Shown: positions 45,941 through 54,338 of the stretch, in pieces
Position numbering within the stretch: the first letter of the stretch is position 1
Layout: each line of letters starts with the position of its first letter
From: CAVXUB01 sp963764805
GTDB lineage: Bacteria > Actinomycetota > Acidimicrobiia > Acidimicrobiales > Bog-793
NCBI GenBank assembly: GCA_963764805.1
Contig: CAVXUB010000002.1
Coordinates: 769,490-833,489, forward strand
Direction of reading: 5' to 3'
Length of the DNA stretch: 64,000 bases
Notes under the pieces: generated by a model
Databases searched by the model: none
What the model saw: only the letters and a program-made list of their open reading frames with translations
Told to the model about the DNA's origin: nothing
Program-made: the position numbers and the translations under genes

Positions 45941-45989
45941 ACCACTACATCTTGTGGTGCCCGTCCGAACGGCCACCAGATGATGCGGT
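45941..45989. promoter_or_regulatory. Tandem NrdR-like boxes upstream of nrdJ
   Basis: Box 1 CCACTACATCTTGTGGT (45942-45958) is a good match to the palindromic NrdR box (consensus ACACwATATATwGTGT as I recall). A weaker CCACCAGATGATGCGGT (45973-45989) lies exactly 31 bases away, three helical turns, which is the classic NrdR spacing. NrdR would repress nrdJ when dATP is plentiful. The remaining intergenic DNA up to 46121 has nothing else recognised; no cobalamin riboswitch was seen. Confidence 0.7.
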
Positions 45990-46121
45990 CGGGGCGTTCA
46001 TTACACCACTGTAACTACAGACACGCAAGCACGGAACGCCGCGGTAGTTCCTGGTCAGGGGCTGCTCGCGAAGGTTCGCAGTAGTTCGTCCGTGCACGAG
46101 CAGCCGTGCCGGGGAGGGGCG

Positions 46122-47423
46122 TCATCCGAACACCCTCGACCAGGCGGCCGGTGCGCTCTCAGGCAGGGCGTCCGTGCCCATCTCCACCTCTGCGCAGCCG
46201 CAGAAGCGGGCCAGCTCATGGGCCTCCCGCAGGTACGCCTGCAACCGCCTCACCCCGGCGGGCGCTGACGCCTCGGGGTGAACCGCCTCGATCCGCAGGA
46301 CTCCCCGCCGGCGATCCGTCCGAGCATCGATCCGTGCTACCAGCGTCTCCCCGTCGAGCAACGGCAACACGTAGTAGCCGTACCGGCGAAGGTGCTTGGG
46401 GACGTAGATCTCCATCTTGAAGTCGAAGCCAAATAGCTGCGCTGCGCGTGCCCTGTTTATGAGCAGGTTGTCGAACGGCGAGAGCAGGACCGCTCGCCCG
46501 GCGAACTCACCCTCTTGCATCCGCTGCAGGAGGCCGAGGTCCAGCCGGTGGACGAACCATCGACCGCGAAGGGGGTCGCCGGCCGCGTCCACCACCTGGA
46601 CCTGCTCGACATCGCCCGCCTTGGCGAGCATCTCGAGCACCCGCTCGTAACCCGGGTAGTAGCCGGCCGTGTAGTTCTGCATGATCTGGCGATCCGTAGC
46701 GATGCCGAGCGAGCGGAGAGACCGCACGACTGCCCGCGTGACTATCTCCTCGTCGTCGAGCTCGGCTCTCGGCGTCCACGGAGGAAGCCAGCGTTCGGCA
46801 AGGTCGTAGAGACGCCCGGTGCCTGACCTGCCGCTTATCACGACCAGACCCTGCACCCAGAGGAAGGTCAGCATCCTGTCGACGTCGCGGCCGCCGGTCC
46901 AACCCGAGGATTGCCAGCGCACCGAGTCCACGGATGAGAAGGCCCTCGATCCGAGCGGCCCTTCCTCCGCCAGCCGGCTCAGGATGGCATCGCGCAGCGG
47001 CTCGTTCGCAACGATCCACTCGTGGACCCTCTCGTGCCCCATGTGATCCTCACGTGCGTACCGGCGCATCCGGAGGCGGTGGATCTCGTAGTCGGCAACC
47101 GGCACCACGGCGGCCGCGTGCGCCCAGTACTCGAACAGCAGGCGGTTGCCGAAGATCGCCTGGTCGAGCGCTTCACGCTCGAACGAGCCGAGCCGGCTGC
47201 GAAGCACCAGCAGCGGGCTCCTCTCGACGACGGCGATCGGGTCGACCTGCACGTAGCCGAGAGCATGAACGGTGTCGGCGATCCTGCCGACAACCCCGCC
47301 CAGAGCGTCCGGCGCGCCGATCGGGACCATCGCGTCGCCTCGCCGCAGTCCCTCGCCCGTCGCATCCAGGCCTTGGGCGACGACGGCGAGCCTGCGTGCC
47401 GCCCGAAGGCTCACGATACGCAT
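46122..47423 (-). CDS. YcaQ/AlkX-like DNA glycosylase (winged-helix DNA-binding protein)
   Basis: 433 residues of the HTH_42/DUF1006 family. The QxD motif of interstrand-crosslink glycosylases is in 'ALGYVQVDPIAVVERSPLLVL'. 'LFEYWAHAAAVVPVADY', 'DRQIMQNYTAGYYPGYERVL', 'LLSPFDNLLINRARAAQLFG' and 'YVLPLLDGETLVARIDAR' are conserved family blocks. ATG 47423 is the start before MRIVSLRAARRL. It is divergent from glpK. Its role is probably removal of crosslinked or alkylated bases, in keeping with the alkylation-repair genes at 6.5 kb. Confidence 0.85.
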   Translation of the reverse strand: MRIVSLRAARRLAVVAQGLDATGEGLRRGDAMVPIGAPDALGGVVGRIADTVHALGYVQVDPIAVVERSPLLVLRSRLGSFEREALDQAIFGNRLLFEYWAHAAAVVPVADYEIHRLRMRRYAREDHMGHERVHEWIVANEPLRDAILSRLAEEGPLGSRAFSSVDSVRWQSSGWTGGRDVDRMLTFLWVQGLVVISGRSGTGRLYDLAERWLPPWTPRAELDDEEIVTRAVVRSLRSLGIATDRQIMQNYTAGYYPGYERVLEMLAKAGDVEQVQVVDAAGDPLRGRWFVHRLDLGLLQRMQEGEFAGRAVLLSPFDNLLINRARAAQLFGFDFKMEIYVPKHLRRYGYYVLPLLDGETLVARIDARTDRRRGVLRIEAVHPEASAPAGVRRLQAYLREAHELARFCGCAEVEMGTDALPESAPAAWSRVFG

Positions 47424-47513
47424 CGCTGCTCCGCTGGCCACGGCGAACGACACTACCGATCGGGTGCGCGCGGGCCTTCCTGGCCACTCTGGCAGCGGCG
47501 ATTCTCTGCCACG

Positions 47514-49052
47514 ATGTCCGCCGTGAAGCCCGCGCCTCCCCGACCGACGAGAGGACGTACCGAGGTCCTGGTCGCCATCGATGCCGGCACGACAGGAGTG
47601 CGCTCGCTGGCGTTCGAGCTCGATGGCTCCGTGGCAGCCGTCTCCTACCGTGAGCTGACGCAGCACTACCCGCGGCCGGGCTGGGTCGAGCACGACCCTG
47701 CCGAGATCTGGAACCTCGTGCAGGAGACTCTCGGGGAGCTCATCACGACTCTGCAGGCGGCGGGCAGGACCCCGCTGGCGATCGGCATCACGAACCAGCG
47801 CGAGACGGCAGTCGCCTGGGACAGGCGTTCCGGTCGGGCGATCACGGCGGCGATCGTTTGGCAGGACCGCCGCACGGCCGACCGCTGCGCCGAGCTGCAA
47901 CAGCAGGGGCTGCTTCGAACCGTGCGGGAGCAGACGGGGCTGGTGCTCGATCCGTACTTCACGGCCACCAAATGGGAGTGGATGCTGCGCCATGGTGGCG
48001 TGCAGCTGGGCAGCGACTTGGCGCTCGGCACTGTCGACTCCTGGGTCCTCTGGAACTTGACCGGCGGGGTGTCGGGGGGCGTGCATGCCACTGACCCGTC
48101 CAACGCCAGCCGGACGCTCCTCTACGACATCGGGCGGGGCAGCTGGTCGTCCGAGCTCTGCGAGATCTTCGGGTTGCCGGTCGGTGCATTGGCAGAGGTA
48201 CGGCCGTCGGCGCGCCCCTTCGGCGTGGTCGGGTCGGCACCGGCGAGAGGTCTACCGGTCACGGGGATCGCCGGCGATCAGCAGGCGTCGCTGTTCGGTC
48301 ACGGCTGCAGATCTGTCGGGGATACGAAGGTGACGTACGGGACGGGGAGTTTCGTGCTGTCGAACATCGGCACGGAGTTGCCGGCGCCCACTGAGGGCCT
48401 GCTGACAACCATCGCCTGGGACCTCGGGGACGGGACAGGTCCGGTGTATGCGCTGGAGGGCGCAGTCTTCGCGTCCGGTGCAGCGATCCAATGGATGCGG
48501 GACGGGCTCGGGCTGATCGGGGAGGCAAGCGAGATCGGCCCACTCGCTGGAACGGTGCCCGACGCCGGTGGCTGCTACATGGTGCCGGCCTTCTCCGGTC
48601 TCGGCAGTCCCTGGTGGGACCCGCATGCCCGAGCGGCGATCGTCGGCCTGACGAGAGGCGTCGGGCGTGCCCACCTGGCGCGGGCGATCATCGAGTCGAT
48701 CGCCTTCCAGACACGCGACGTGGTCGACGCGATGGCGACAGCCGCAGGTCGCGCTCCCGGCAGGTTGTTGGCGGACGGCGGCGCATCGGCGATGGACCTC
48801 CTGCTGCAGCTGCAGGCCGATCAGTGTGGTGTACCAGTGACCCGTCAAGCCTCCACAGAGGTGACGGCACTCGGTGCCGCGGCGCTCGCCGGGCTCGGGG
48901 CCGGCATCTGGGACAGCGCCGAGGAGCTCGGGAGCCTGGCGAGGCAGGCGGGGACGTTCTCGCCGGTCCGCACTCGGTCGGCGGCCGATGCCGATCACCA
49001 GGGTTGGCTGAAGGCGCTCGATCGCTCCCGCGAATGGGAGCTCTCCAGCTGA
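47514..49052 (+). CDS. glpK: Glycerol kinase
   Basis: 512 residues of the FGGY family, making glycerol 3-phosphate. 'VAIDAGTTGVRSLAFELDG' is the phosphate-1 loop, 'ITNQRETAVAWDRRSG' and 'IVWQDRRTADRC' the glycerol-binding region, 'GIAGDQQASLFGHG' and 'VTYGTGSFVLSNIG' the phosphate-2 region, and 'LLADGGASAMDLLLQLQAD' the adenosine loop with 'VTALGAAALAGLG' at the end. The catalytic Asp is in GDQQA. ATG 47514 gives an 18-residue basic leader. Its 3' end overlaps the convergent acyltransferase gene by about 58 bases, unusual for two well-supported genes. Confidence 0.93.
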   Translation: MSAVKPAPPRPTRGRTEVLVAIDAGTTGVRSLAFELDGSVAAVSYRELTQHYPRPGWVEHDPAEIWNLVQETLGELITTLQAAGRTPLAIGITNQRETAVAWDRRSGRAITAAIVWQDRRTADRCAELQQQGLLRTVREQTGLVLDPYFTATKWEWMLRHGGVQLGSDLALGTVDSWVLWNLTGGVSGGVHATDPSNASRTLLYDIGRGSWSSELCEIFGLPVGALAEVRPSARPFGVVGSAPARGLPVTGIAGDQQASLFGHGCRSVGDTKVTYGTGSFVLSNIGTELPAPTEGLLTTIAWDLGDGTGPVYALEGAVFASGAAIQWMRDGLGLIGEASEIGPLAGTVPDAGGCYMVPAFSGLGSPWWDPHARAAIVGLTRGVGRAHLARAIIESIAFQTRDVVDAMATAAGRAPGRLLADGGASAMDLLLQLQADQCGVPVTRQASTEVTALGAAALAGLGAGIWDSAEELGSLARQAGTFSPVRTRSAADADHQGWLKALDRSREWELSS

Positions 49053-49747
49053 ACAGCTGATCCCTGCGCCGCGGATCCCTGGCCGGCGGCGCGGTGCCCC
49101 GACCTCGATGCGTAGGCGTCCACATACTCCTGGCCGGACAACTCCCGGATCTCGAACATCACCTCGTCGGTGATCTGCCGCAACACGAGCGGGTCGGAGG
49201 CGGCGGCTCCGTAGCGCCGGGGCACGTCGATCGCCGGTCCAAAACGCAGCGTGACCGTCTTGAACGGCCGCAGCATCCGCTTGCCGATCGGTTGAACCGC
49301 ACGTGTGCCGATGATCCCCACCGGCACCACCGGGCAGCCGGCGGCCAGGGCCAACCTCGCCACTCCCGTACGACCCTTGTGCAGGCGCTCGTCGGCGGGA
49401 CGCGTTCCCTCGGGGTAGATGCCGAGAATGCCGCCGCCCGTCAGGAGATCGAGCGCCTCGCCGAGCGCCTGCGCCGACTTGTCCCCGCCTTCGCGGTTCA
49501 TCGGGATCTGCCCGACGGCGCGGAAGAACCAGGCTGTTTTCCTTTGCTGGAAGTATTCGGCCTTGGCGACGAAGGTCACCCGCCGCCTCACGCTCGCCGG
49601 CAGGAATAGCGAGTCGCAGAACGCCTGATGGTTGGCGGCGAGGATCACACCACCGGCCGCCGGCACATTCTCTGCACCCTCGACACGGATGCGGAAGAAC
49701 ACCTTCAACAGCGAGCCGATCACGACTTTGAGGATCGTGTAGACCAC
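48995..49747 (-). CDS. 1-acyl-sn-glycerol-3-phosphate acyltransferase (PlsC family)
   Basis: About 250 residues. The NHxxxxD motif is 'ANHQAFCDSLFLP', followed by 'GQIPMNREGGDKS', 'LGIYPEGTRPADERLHKG' and 'PVVPVGIIGTRA', the four PlsC blocks. It makes phosphatidic acid in membrane lipid synthesis. GTG 49747 gives the usual N-terminus (VVYTILKVVIGSLL); a longer frame to 49852 looks non-coding. The C-terminal 30 residues, rich in Ser, Gln and Arg, overlap the end of glpK on the other strand and may be a spurious extension caused by a lost stop. Confidence 0.88.
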   Translation of the reverse strand: MVYTILKVVIGSLLKVFFRIRVEGAENVPAAGGVILAANHQAFCDSLFLPASVRRRVTFVAKAEYFQQRKTAWFFRAVGQIPMNREGGDKSAQALGEALDLLTGGGILGIYPEGTRPADERLHKGRTGVARLALAAGCPVVPVGIIGTRAVQPIGKRMLRPFKTVTLRFGPAIDVPRRYGAAASDPLVLRQITDEVMFEIRELSGQEYVDAYASRSGHRAAGQGSAAQGSAVQLESSHSRERSSAFSQPW

Positions 49748-49920
49748 GAGCGAGCCTATCGTGCGGGATCCAGCCGGCCCGATGTCGGGATGAAGGTGGC
49801 CGGCGCGGCCGGGCGGAATCGTCAGGCTGACGGCGCCGCTACGAACCCACAAGCACGAGTGGGCTCGGCCGCGGGCGCAGCGCTACGAGCCGCTCGCTCG
49901 CAGCGCCCGCCCCGCACCGA

Positions 49921-50745
49921 CTACGTCGATGTGACCGTGGCGCCTTGCGGGATCTGGAAGAGGCTCGCCGCCGGGCTGGAGCTGTAGCTCTGGATCTCGA
50001 ACCCCCCGTTGGTTCCCCCGCCAGAGGTCTTCACGTAGCCGAGCACTCCCTGATCGGTGACGCACCATTGAGCCGACTCCTGCTGCCCGCTCTTGGTGGC
50101 TGACCACGTGACGCAGGTCAGGTTGATCCCGTTGAGCGACATCGTGGAGTTGGAGACATGCACGCCCGCAAGAGCCGCTTCGGAGCTTTCGATGGCGCGG
50201 AGCTCGGTGATCCAATACTTGCCGGAGTAGAACTCGTCGGCGGTGGAGAGACTCGCCGCCTCCGAAGCCGGGTACTTGATGCAGTTCCAGCTGCTTGATC
50301 CGGGGCTCTCGCTGCAGACGTAGGCGGTCGTGCTGCTGGAGCCGATCAAGTCGGTCTTCGAGCCGTCGGTGTCGGTGGAGCCGAAATATGTCTGCGAGCC
50401 GGACTGGGCAATCGTCAGCATGCTGGTCGTGCTCGACCCCGAAAGGACCTTGTAGGTCGCCTCGAAGGTCGAGTTCTCGCCTGCCTGGATCTTGCTCTGG
50501 AGAGCGGACAGCCCGCTACCACTGGTGCTGCCGCCGGTGGTGGGAGTCCCCCCACCACTTGGCGACGTGGTGCCCCCCGGAGAGGCGGTAGTGGTAGACG
50601 ACGTCCCCCCTCCCGGCAAAGTCCCCCCGTTGCCGCTGTTGCTGCCACATGCCGCCAGGGCGCCAGCCGATACCAGGCAGGCGGCGAGTACCGCCGCTTG
50701 GCTGGCGTGCCGCGCCAAGGCGTTGCGCAGATCGATTGTGGTCAT
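49921..50745 (-). CDS. Secreted lipoprotein, Ser/Thr/Gly-rich, LppX-like in outline
   Basis: 274 residues. The signal peptide ends with a proper lipobox, LAAC (Cys33). A Gly/Thr/Ser linker of about 45 residues follows, then a folded domain ('LSALQSKIQAGENSTFEATYKVL', 'LTIAQSGSQTYFGSTDTDG', 'QQESAQWCVTDQGVLGYV') with cysteines. The layout resembles actinobacterial surface lipoproteins. Function unknown. GGGGGAGG lies just before ATG 50745. It stands alone; 50746-50898 is empty. Confidence 0.78.
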   Translation of the reverse strand: MTTIDLRNALARHASQAAVLAACLVSAGALAACGSNSGNGGTLPGGGTSSTTTASPGGTTSPSGGGTPTTGGSTSGSGLSALQSKIQAGENSTFEATYKVLSGSSTTSMLTIAQSGSQTYFGSTDTDGSKTDLIGSSSTTAYVCSESPGSSSWNCIKYPASEAASLSTADEFYSGKYWITELRAIESSEAALAGVHVSNSTMSLNGINLTCVTWSATKSGQQESAQWCVTDQGVLGYVKTSGGGTNGGFEIQSYSSSPAASLFQIPQGATVTST

Positions 50746-50898
50746 ATTGCCTCCCCCTCGAGGGAGCGAACGCCATCGCCAGTGACGCGCGCGATTGCGC
50801 TATTTGCGCACGGCGTGCAGCTTACTTTGTTGATTGCTGCCCTGCGAGTGTTTTTCCCGCGTCACCCTGCGCCGACGCCGAGCGCCCTCCGGGGACCG

Positions 50899-52097
50899 CT
50901 ACAGCTTGGTCAGCGCCCGCTTCAACGAGCGCACTCCCTGAGCTATCCGCTGCTCGTTCTCGATCAGGGCGAAGCGGACGAACCCGTCACCACCCTGCCC
51001 GAAGCCGACTCCCGGCGAGGTCGCCACCTTCGCCTCCTCGACCAGGAACTTGGAGAACTCGAGCGAGCCCATCTCCTCGTAAGGCTCCGGGATCTGCGCC
51101 CAGACGAACATCGTGCCCCTCGGCCTCGGAACGTCCCAGCCGATGCGCGACAGCCCGTCGCACAAGGCGTCCCGGCGCGACCTGTATACGGCGTTGACCT
51201 GCAAGGATAGTCGGGCGCCTCGTTCATCGCCACGATGGCGGCGATCTGGATGGGTTGGAAGGTCCCGTAGTCGAGGTAGGACTTGAGCTTCGTCAGCGCC
51301 TGCACGATCTCCCGGTTCCCGACGAGAAAGGCGACCCGCCATCCCGCCATTGAGAACGACTTGGTCAGCGTGTAGAGCTCGACCGCCACCTCCTTGGCCC
51401 CTTCGACCTGGAGTATCGATGGCGGCACGTAGCCGTCGAAGTAGGTGTCCGAGTAGGCGAAGTCGTGGACCAGCACCACTCCGTGCTCGTGGGCGAACTC
51501 CACCAGCCGGGTCATCGTGGCGAGGTCGATGCAGGTGGTGGTGGGGTTGTGGGGGAACGAGAGAACGACGACACGGGGCTTTGGCCATGCCGACTCCCAC
51601 GCCTCGACGAGGTTCTCGAAGAAGGCTTCACCGGCACCCGCCGCGTCGGCTGTACCGAGGCCGCCGAGCCGCACCGTGCGAATGTCGGCGCCTGCGAAGA
51701 GCGGGGCGTAGATGTGGATCGGATAGGACGGCGAGGGCACGATGGCCGTGTCACCCGGCTCTACGAGCGTCCACATCAGGTGCGAGAGGCCTTCCTTGGC
51801 GCCGATCGTGGTGACGACCTCGGTGTCCGGATCGATCGCCACGCCGAAGCGACGCTCGTAGAGCGCCGAGATCGCCTCCCGCAGGTGGGGGATACCTCGC
51901 GAGGCCGAGTAGCGGTGGTTTCGGGGGTTGCGTGCCGCCTCGACGAGCTTGTCCACAGCGACATCAGGTGACGGGATGTCCGGGTTGCCGAACCCGAGGT
52001 CGATCACGTCCTCGCCGGCGCGGCGGGCCGCGAGCTTGAGATCGTTGATCGCCGCGAAGACGTACGGCGGCAGCCCGTTGATCCTTCGAAACTCCAT
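50899..52097 (-). CDS. Class I/II PLP-dependent aminotransferase (alanine/aspartate type), frameshifted
   Basis: About 399 residues. 'IDLGFGNPDIPSPD', 'YSASRGIPHLREAISALYERRFG', 'SFPHNPTTTCIDLATM', the PLP-lysine motif 'TLTKSFSMAGWRVAFLVGNRE' and 'YGTFQPIQIAAIVAMNEAPDY' are all present. Coherence passes to another frame near 51205 and continues 'VYRSRRDALCDGLSRIGWDVP' to the end. The family resembles AlaC/YfdZ-type transaminases. It is the last gene of the minus-strand operon; it begins 10 bases after the luciferase-like gene. Confidence 0.88.
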
Positions 52098-52106
52098 CCG
52101 CGAACC

Positions 52107-52847
52107 CTACAGGCGCTCCCCCGTCGCCTCGCCAGACGTTCCCGGCTCGAAGACCCCGGCGGCGTCGCGGATCCGCAGCAGCCGCTCGATCGATCCAGGC
52201 GCGCCGACGACCGCCCAGCTGGCGCCGGCCTGAGAGAGAGCCGACAAACGAGCAGCCGCCGCCCCGGGATCGTCCGGCAGCGGGCCGCCCCAGGTCACCT
52301 CCCTGGCCCCCGCCGCCAGCACGGCGGCGACGGCCTCAGGCGAGGCATCCCAGAGGTTGACGACCGCGCCGATATCGATGCCGGCCTGGTTCGTGGCCAT
52401 CGATCCGCCACCGACCCACACCTCCAGCCCGGCGGCCCAAAGTGCACTCCCGACCTCGCGCAACTCGCTCCGGCGCTCCCCTGCCGGTGCCATCTCGATC
52501 CCCGTACGCACGTGCTCGTCGCCGCTCTTGCTGTCACCGACCCCGAGCCCCGCGATCAGCCTCCCCGCGCTCTCCAACTCCACTGCCAGCAGTTCGGCGA
52601 CCAGGGCGCCCGCAGGAAGCAAGCCCACTCTCGAGACGAGCGTCCCCAGCCGGATCCGCTCGGTCCGAACCGCCACGGCACTCAGCACGAGGCGTGCGGC
52701 CAGAGCTGGGCGGTTGGGGGAACCCATCGGCCAGAGGTGATCGAAGACGAAGACCCCGTCGATCCCCCTCTCCTCTGCCGCACATGCCATCTCGAGCGCC
52801 TTGCGGGCGTCGGCCCTGAAGGTCGGCAGCATGCACCCGAGCTTCAC
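52107..52847 (-). CDS. Luciferase-like monooxygenase family protein
   Basis: 246 residues, shorter than the 300-350 common for the family. 'LGCMLPTFRADARKALEMAC', 'GVFVFDHLWPMGSPNRPAL', 'ERIRLGTLVSRVGLLPA' and 'RLIAGLGVGDSKSGDEH' match the flavin/F420-binding barrel. GTG 52847 overlaps the stop of the ROK gene (GTGA). The substrate is unknown; F420 use is possible. Confidence 0.82.
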   Translation of the reverse strand: MKLGCMLPTFRADARKALEMACAAEERGIDGVFVFDHLWPMGSPNRPALAARLVLSAVAVRTERIRLGTLVSRVGLLPAGALVAELLAVELESAGRLIAGLGVGDSKSGDEHVRTGIEMAPAGERRSELREVGSALWAAGLEVWVGGGSMATNQAGIDIGAVVNLWDASPEAVAAVLAAGAREVTWGGPLPDDPGAAAARLSALSQAGASWAVVGAPGSIERLLRIRDAAGVFEPGTSGEATGERL

Positions 52848-53836
52848 GGGGCTCGGTCCCGCACCGCCCGGTCGAGCTGGATCAGCGCCAGCGCCGCCGC
52901 CCCGATCGCCCCGGCCATCTCGCCGTGCACGGCAGGCACGATCGAGATCGCGGGGCGGAACTCGGTCCCCTCGACGAGCCGGTTGAAGGCATCGGCCGCC
53001 GGCCCGAGCAGCACGTCCCCGGCCTCCACGAGTCCCCCGCCGAGCACGATCAGCTGCGGATCGAGGAGGTTGGCGAGATTGGCCAATCCGAGAGCCAGCC
53101 AGAAGGCGAGCTCCTCCAGCACTCGACGGGCGTCGTCGTCGCCTTCCAGCGCTGCTGACACGACGTGCTCGCCCCGCACGCTGTCCGCGTTCCCTCCGGC
53201 AAGCTCGAGGATCCGCCGCGCCTCGCCCCTGAGCGCCGCCTCCCGGGCGAGCCGGCCGAGCGCCGATCCCGAGGCGTAGCGCTCCCAGCACCCCCTCCGG
53301 CCGCAGGCGCACTGCTCGCCCTGCGGATCGACCGACATGTGGCCGATCTCGCCGGCGAAGTTGTTCGCTCCGCGGAACATCTCGCCCTCGCTGACGATCC
53401 CGCCCCCGATGCCCGTGCCGAGCGTCACCACCAGCGCCTCCCCGGTCCCGCGGGCGGCGCCGAAGCTGTGCTCGGCAGCGCAGGCGCAGTTGGCGTCGTT
53501 GTCGACGACGCATGCCAGGTCGCAGAGCGCCGTGCCGGCGAGGCGTCCCCTGATCCCGCCGGCGACGTCGAGACCGATCGCCGTAGGGAGATTGGGCGAG
53601 AAGCGGATGACGCCGTCCTTGTCGACGAGGCCCGGCACCCCGATGCCGAGAGCCTTCGGGGGAGCCGAGGCGGCAGCCAGGTCGAGCACCACACCGACCA
53701 CCGCGTCGAGGATCTCCCCGCCGCCGACCGGGGTCGGGACCCGGCGTGAGTCGAGCACCGAGCCCTCGCCGGAGACGAGCATCCCGAGGATCTTCGTGCC
53801 GCCGACGTCGACACCGACGGCGGTCGGCACGGTCAC
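52844..53836 (-). CDS. ROK-family sugar kinase (glucokinase-like)
   Basis: 330 residues. The phosphate loop 'GVDVGGTKILGMLVS', 'VVDNDANCACAAEHSFGAARG', 'VTLGTGIGGGIVSEG', 'GEIGHMSVDP' and the ROK zinc motif CACGRRGCWE are complete. It is most like actinobacterial glucokinases, phosphorylating glucose with ATP (as at the Streptomyces glkA locus). GTG 53836 overlaps the stop of the SRPBCC gene. Coupled to the luciferase-like gene downstream. Confidence 0.9.
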   Translation of the reverse strand: MTVPTAVGVDVGGTKILGMLVSGEGSVLDSRRVPTPVGGGEILDAVVGVVLDLAAASAPPKALGIGVPGLVDKDGVIRFSPNLPTAIGLDVAGGIRGRLAGTALCDLACVVDNDANCACAAEHSFGAARGTGEALVVTLGTGIGGGIVSEGEMFRGANNFAGEIGHMSVDPQGEQCACGRRGCWERYASGSALGRLAREAALRGEARRILELAGGNADSVRGEHVVSAALEGDDDARRVLEELAFWLALGLANLANLLDPQLIVLGGGLVEAGDVLLGPAADAFNRLVEGTEFRPAISIVPAVHGEMAGAIGAAALALIQLDRAVRDRAP

Positions 53837-54276
53837 TGACCGGACTCCACCCTCTTCTTCAGGTCGCGGATGGCGGCGTGCAGGATGTAGCCCTCTGCAC
53901 GGCGCTTCACGAAGCCGGGGATCGGAACCTTGAGCTCGACCGTCAGCTCGTAGAAGACCTCCGTCTCGCCCTCGCCGGCCGCCACGAAACGGTACGAACC
54001 GTCCAATCGAGCGGTCACGTCCCCGTCACGCTGCACCCAGGAGACCGCTTGGGGAGCCTTGCTGTAGTCATAGGCAAGCGTGTAGCTCGTGCTCCGCCCG
54101 AAGGCGGCGGCGCGGAACGCCACGAGCGAAGCCCTCCCCTCGGCGTCGCGCTCGCGCACCTCGACCTGCTTCAGGCCGGCGACCCATTCGGGGTAGCGCT
54201 CGAGATCGGTGACCACGGCGAAACAGCGCTCGGGAGAGCCGCTGATGACCATGCGCTCGGTGGTCTGTTCGGCCAC
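53833..54276 (-). CDS. SRPBCC (polyketide cyclase/START-like) protein
   Basis: 147 residues, GTG start behind AAAGGAGG. 'PERCFAVVTDLERYPEWVAGLKQVEV' opens the helix-grip fold, which encloses a hydrophobic cavity for lipid or aromatic ligands. It lies next to a PimB-like glycosyltransferase, as does Rv2185c (TB16.3) next to pimB in Mycobacterium, so a role in envelope lipid metabolism is possible. Confidence 0.85.
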   Translation of the reverse strand: MAEQTTERMVISGSPERCFAVVTDLERYPEWVAGLKQVEVRERDAEGRASLVAFRAAAFGRSTSYTLAYDYSKAPQAVSWVQRDGDVTARLDGSYRFVAAGEGETEVFYELTVELKVPIPGFVKRRAEGYILHAAIRDLKKRVESGQ

Positions 54277-54338
54277 ACGTCCTCCTTTGATCCCTTAGGT
54301 GACCAGCCTTACACTTTCCGCGGCTGCCACGCAGCCCA

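Noticed and set aside
45907..46121. Cobalamin riboswitch upstream of the B12-dependent nrdJ
   Set aside because: No B12 box or characteristic junction could be seen; the NrdR-like boxes explain the regulation better.
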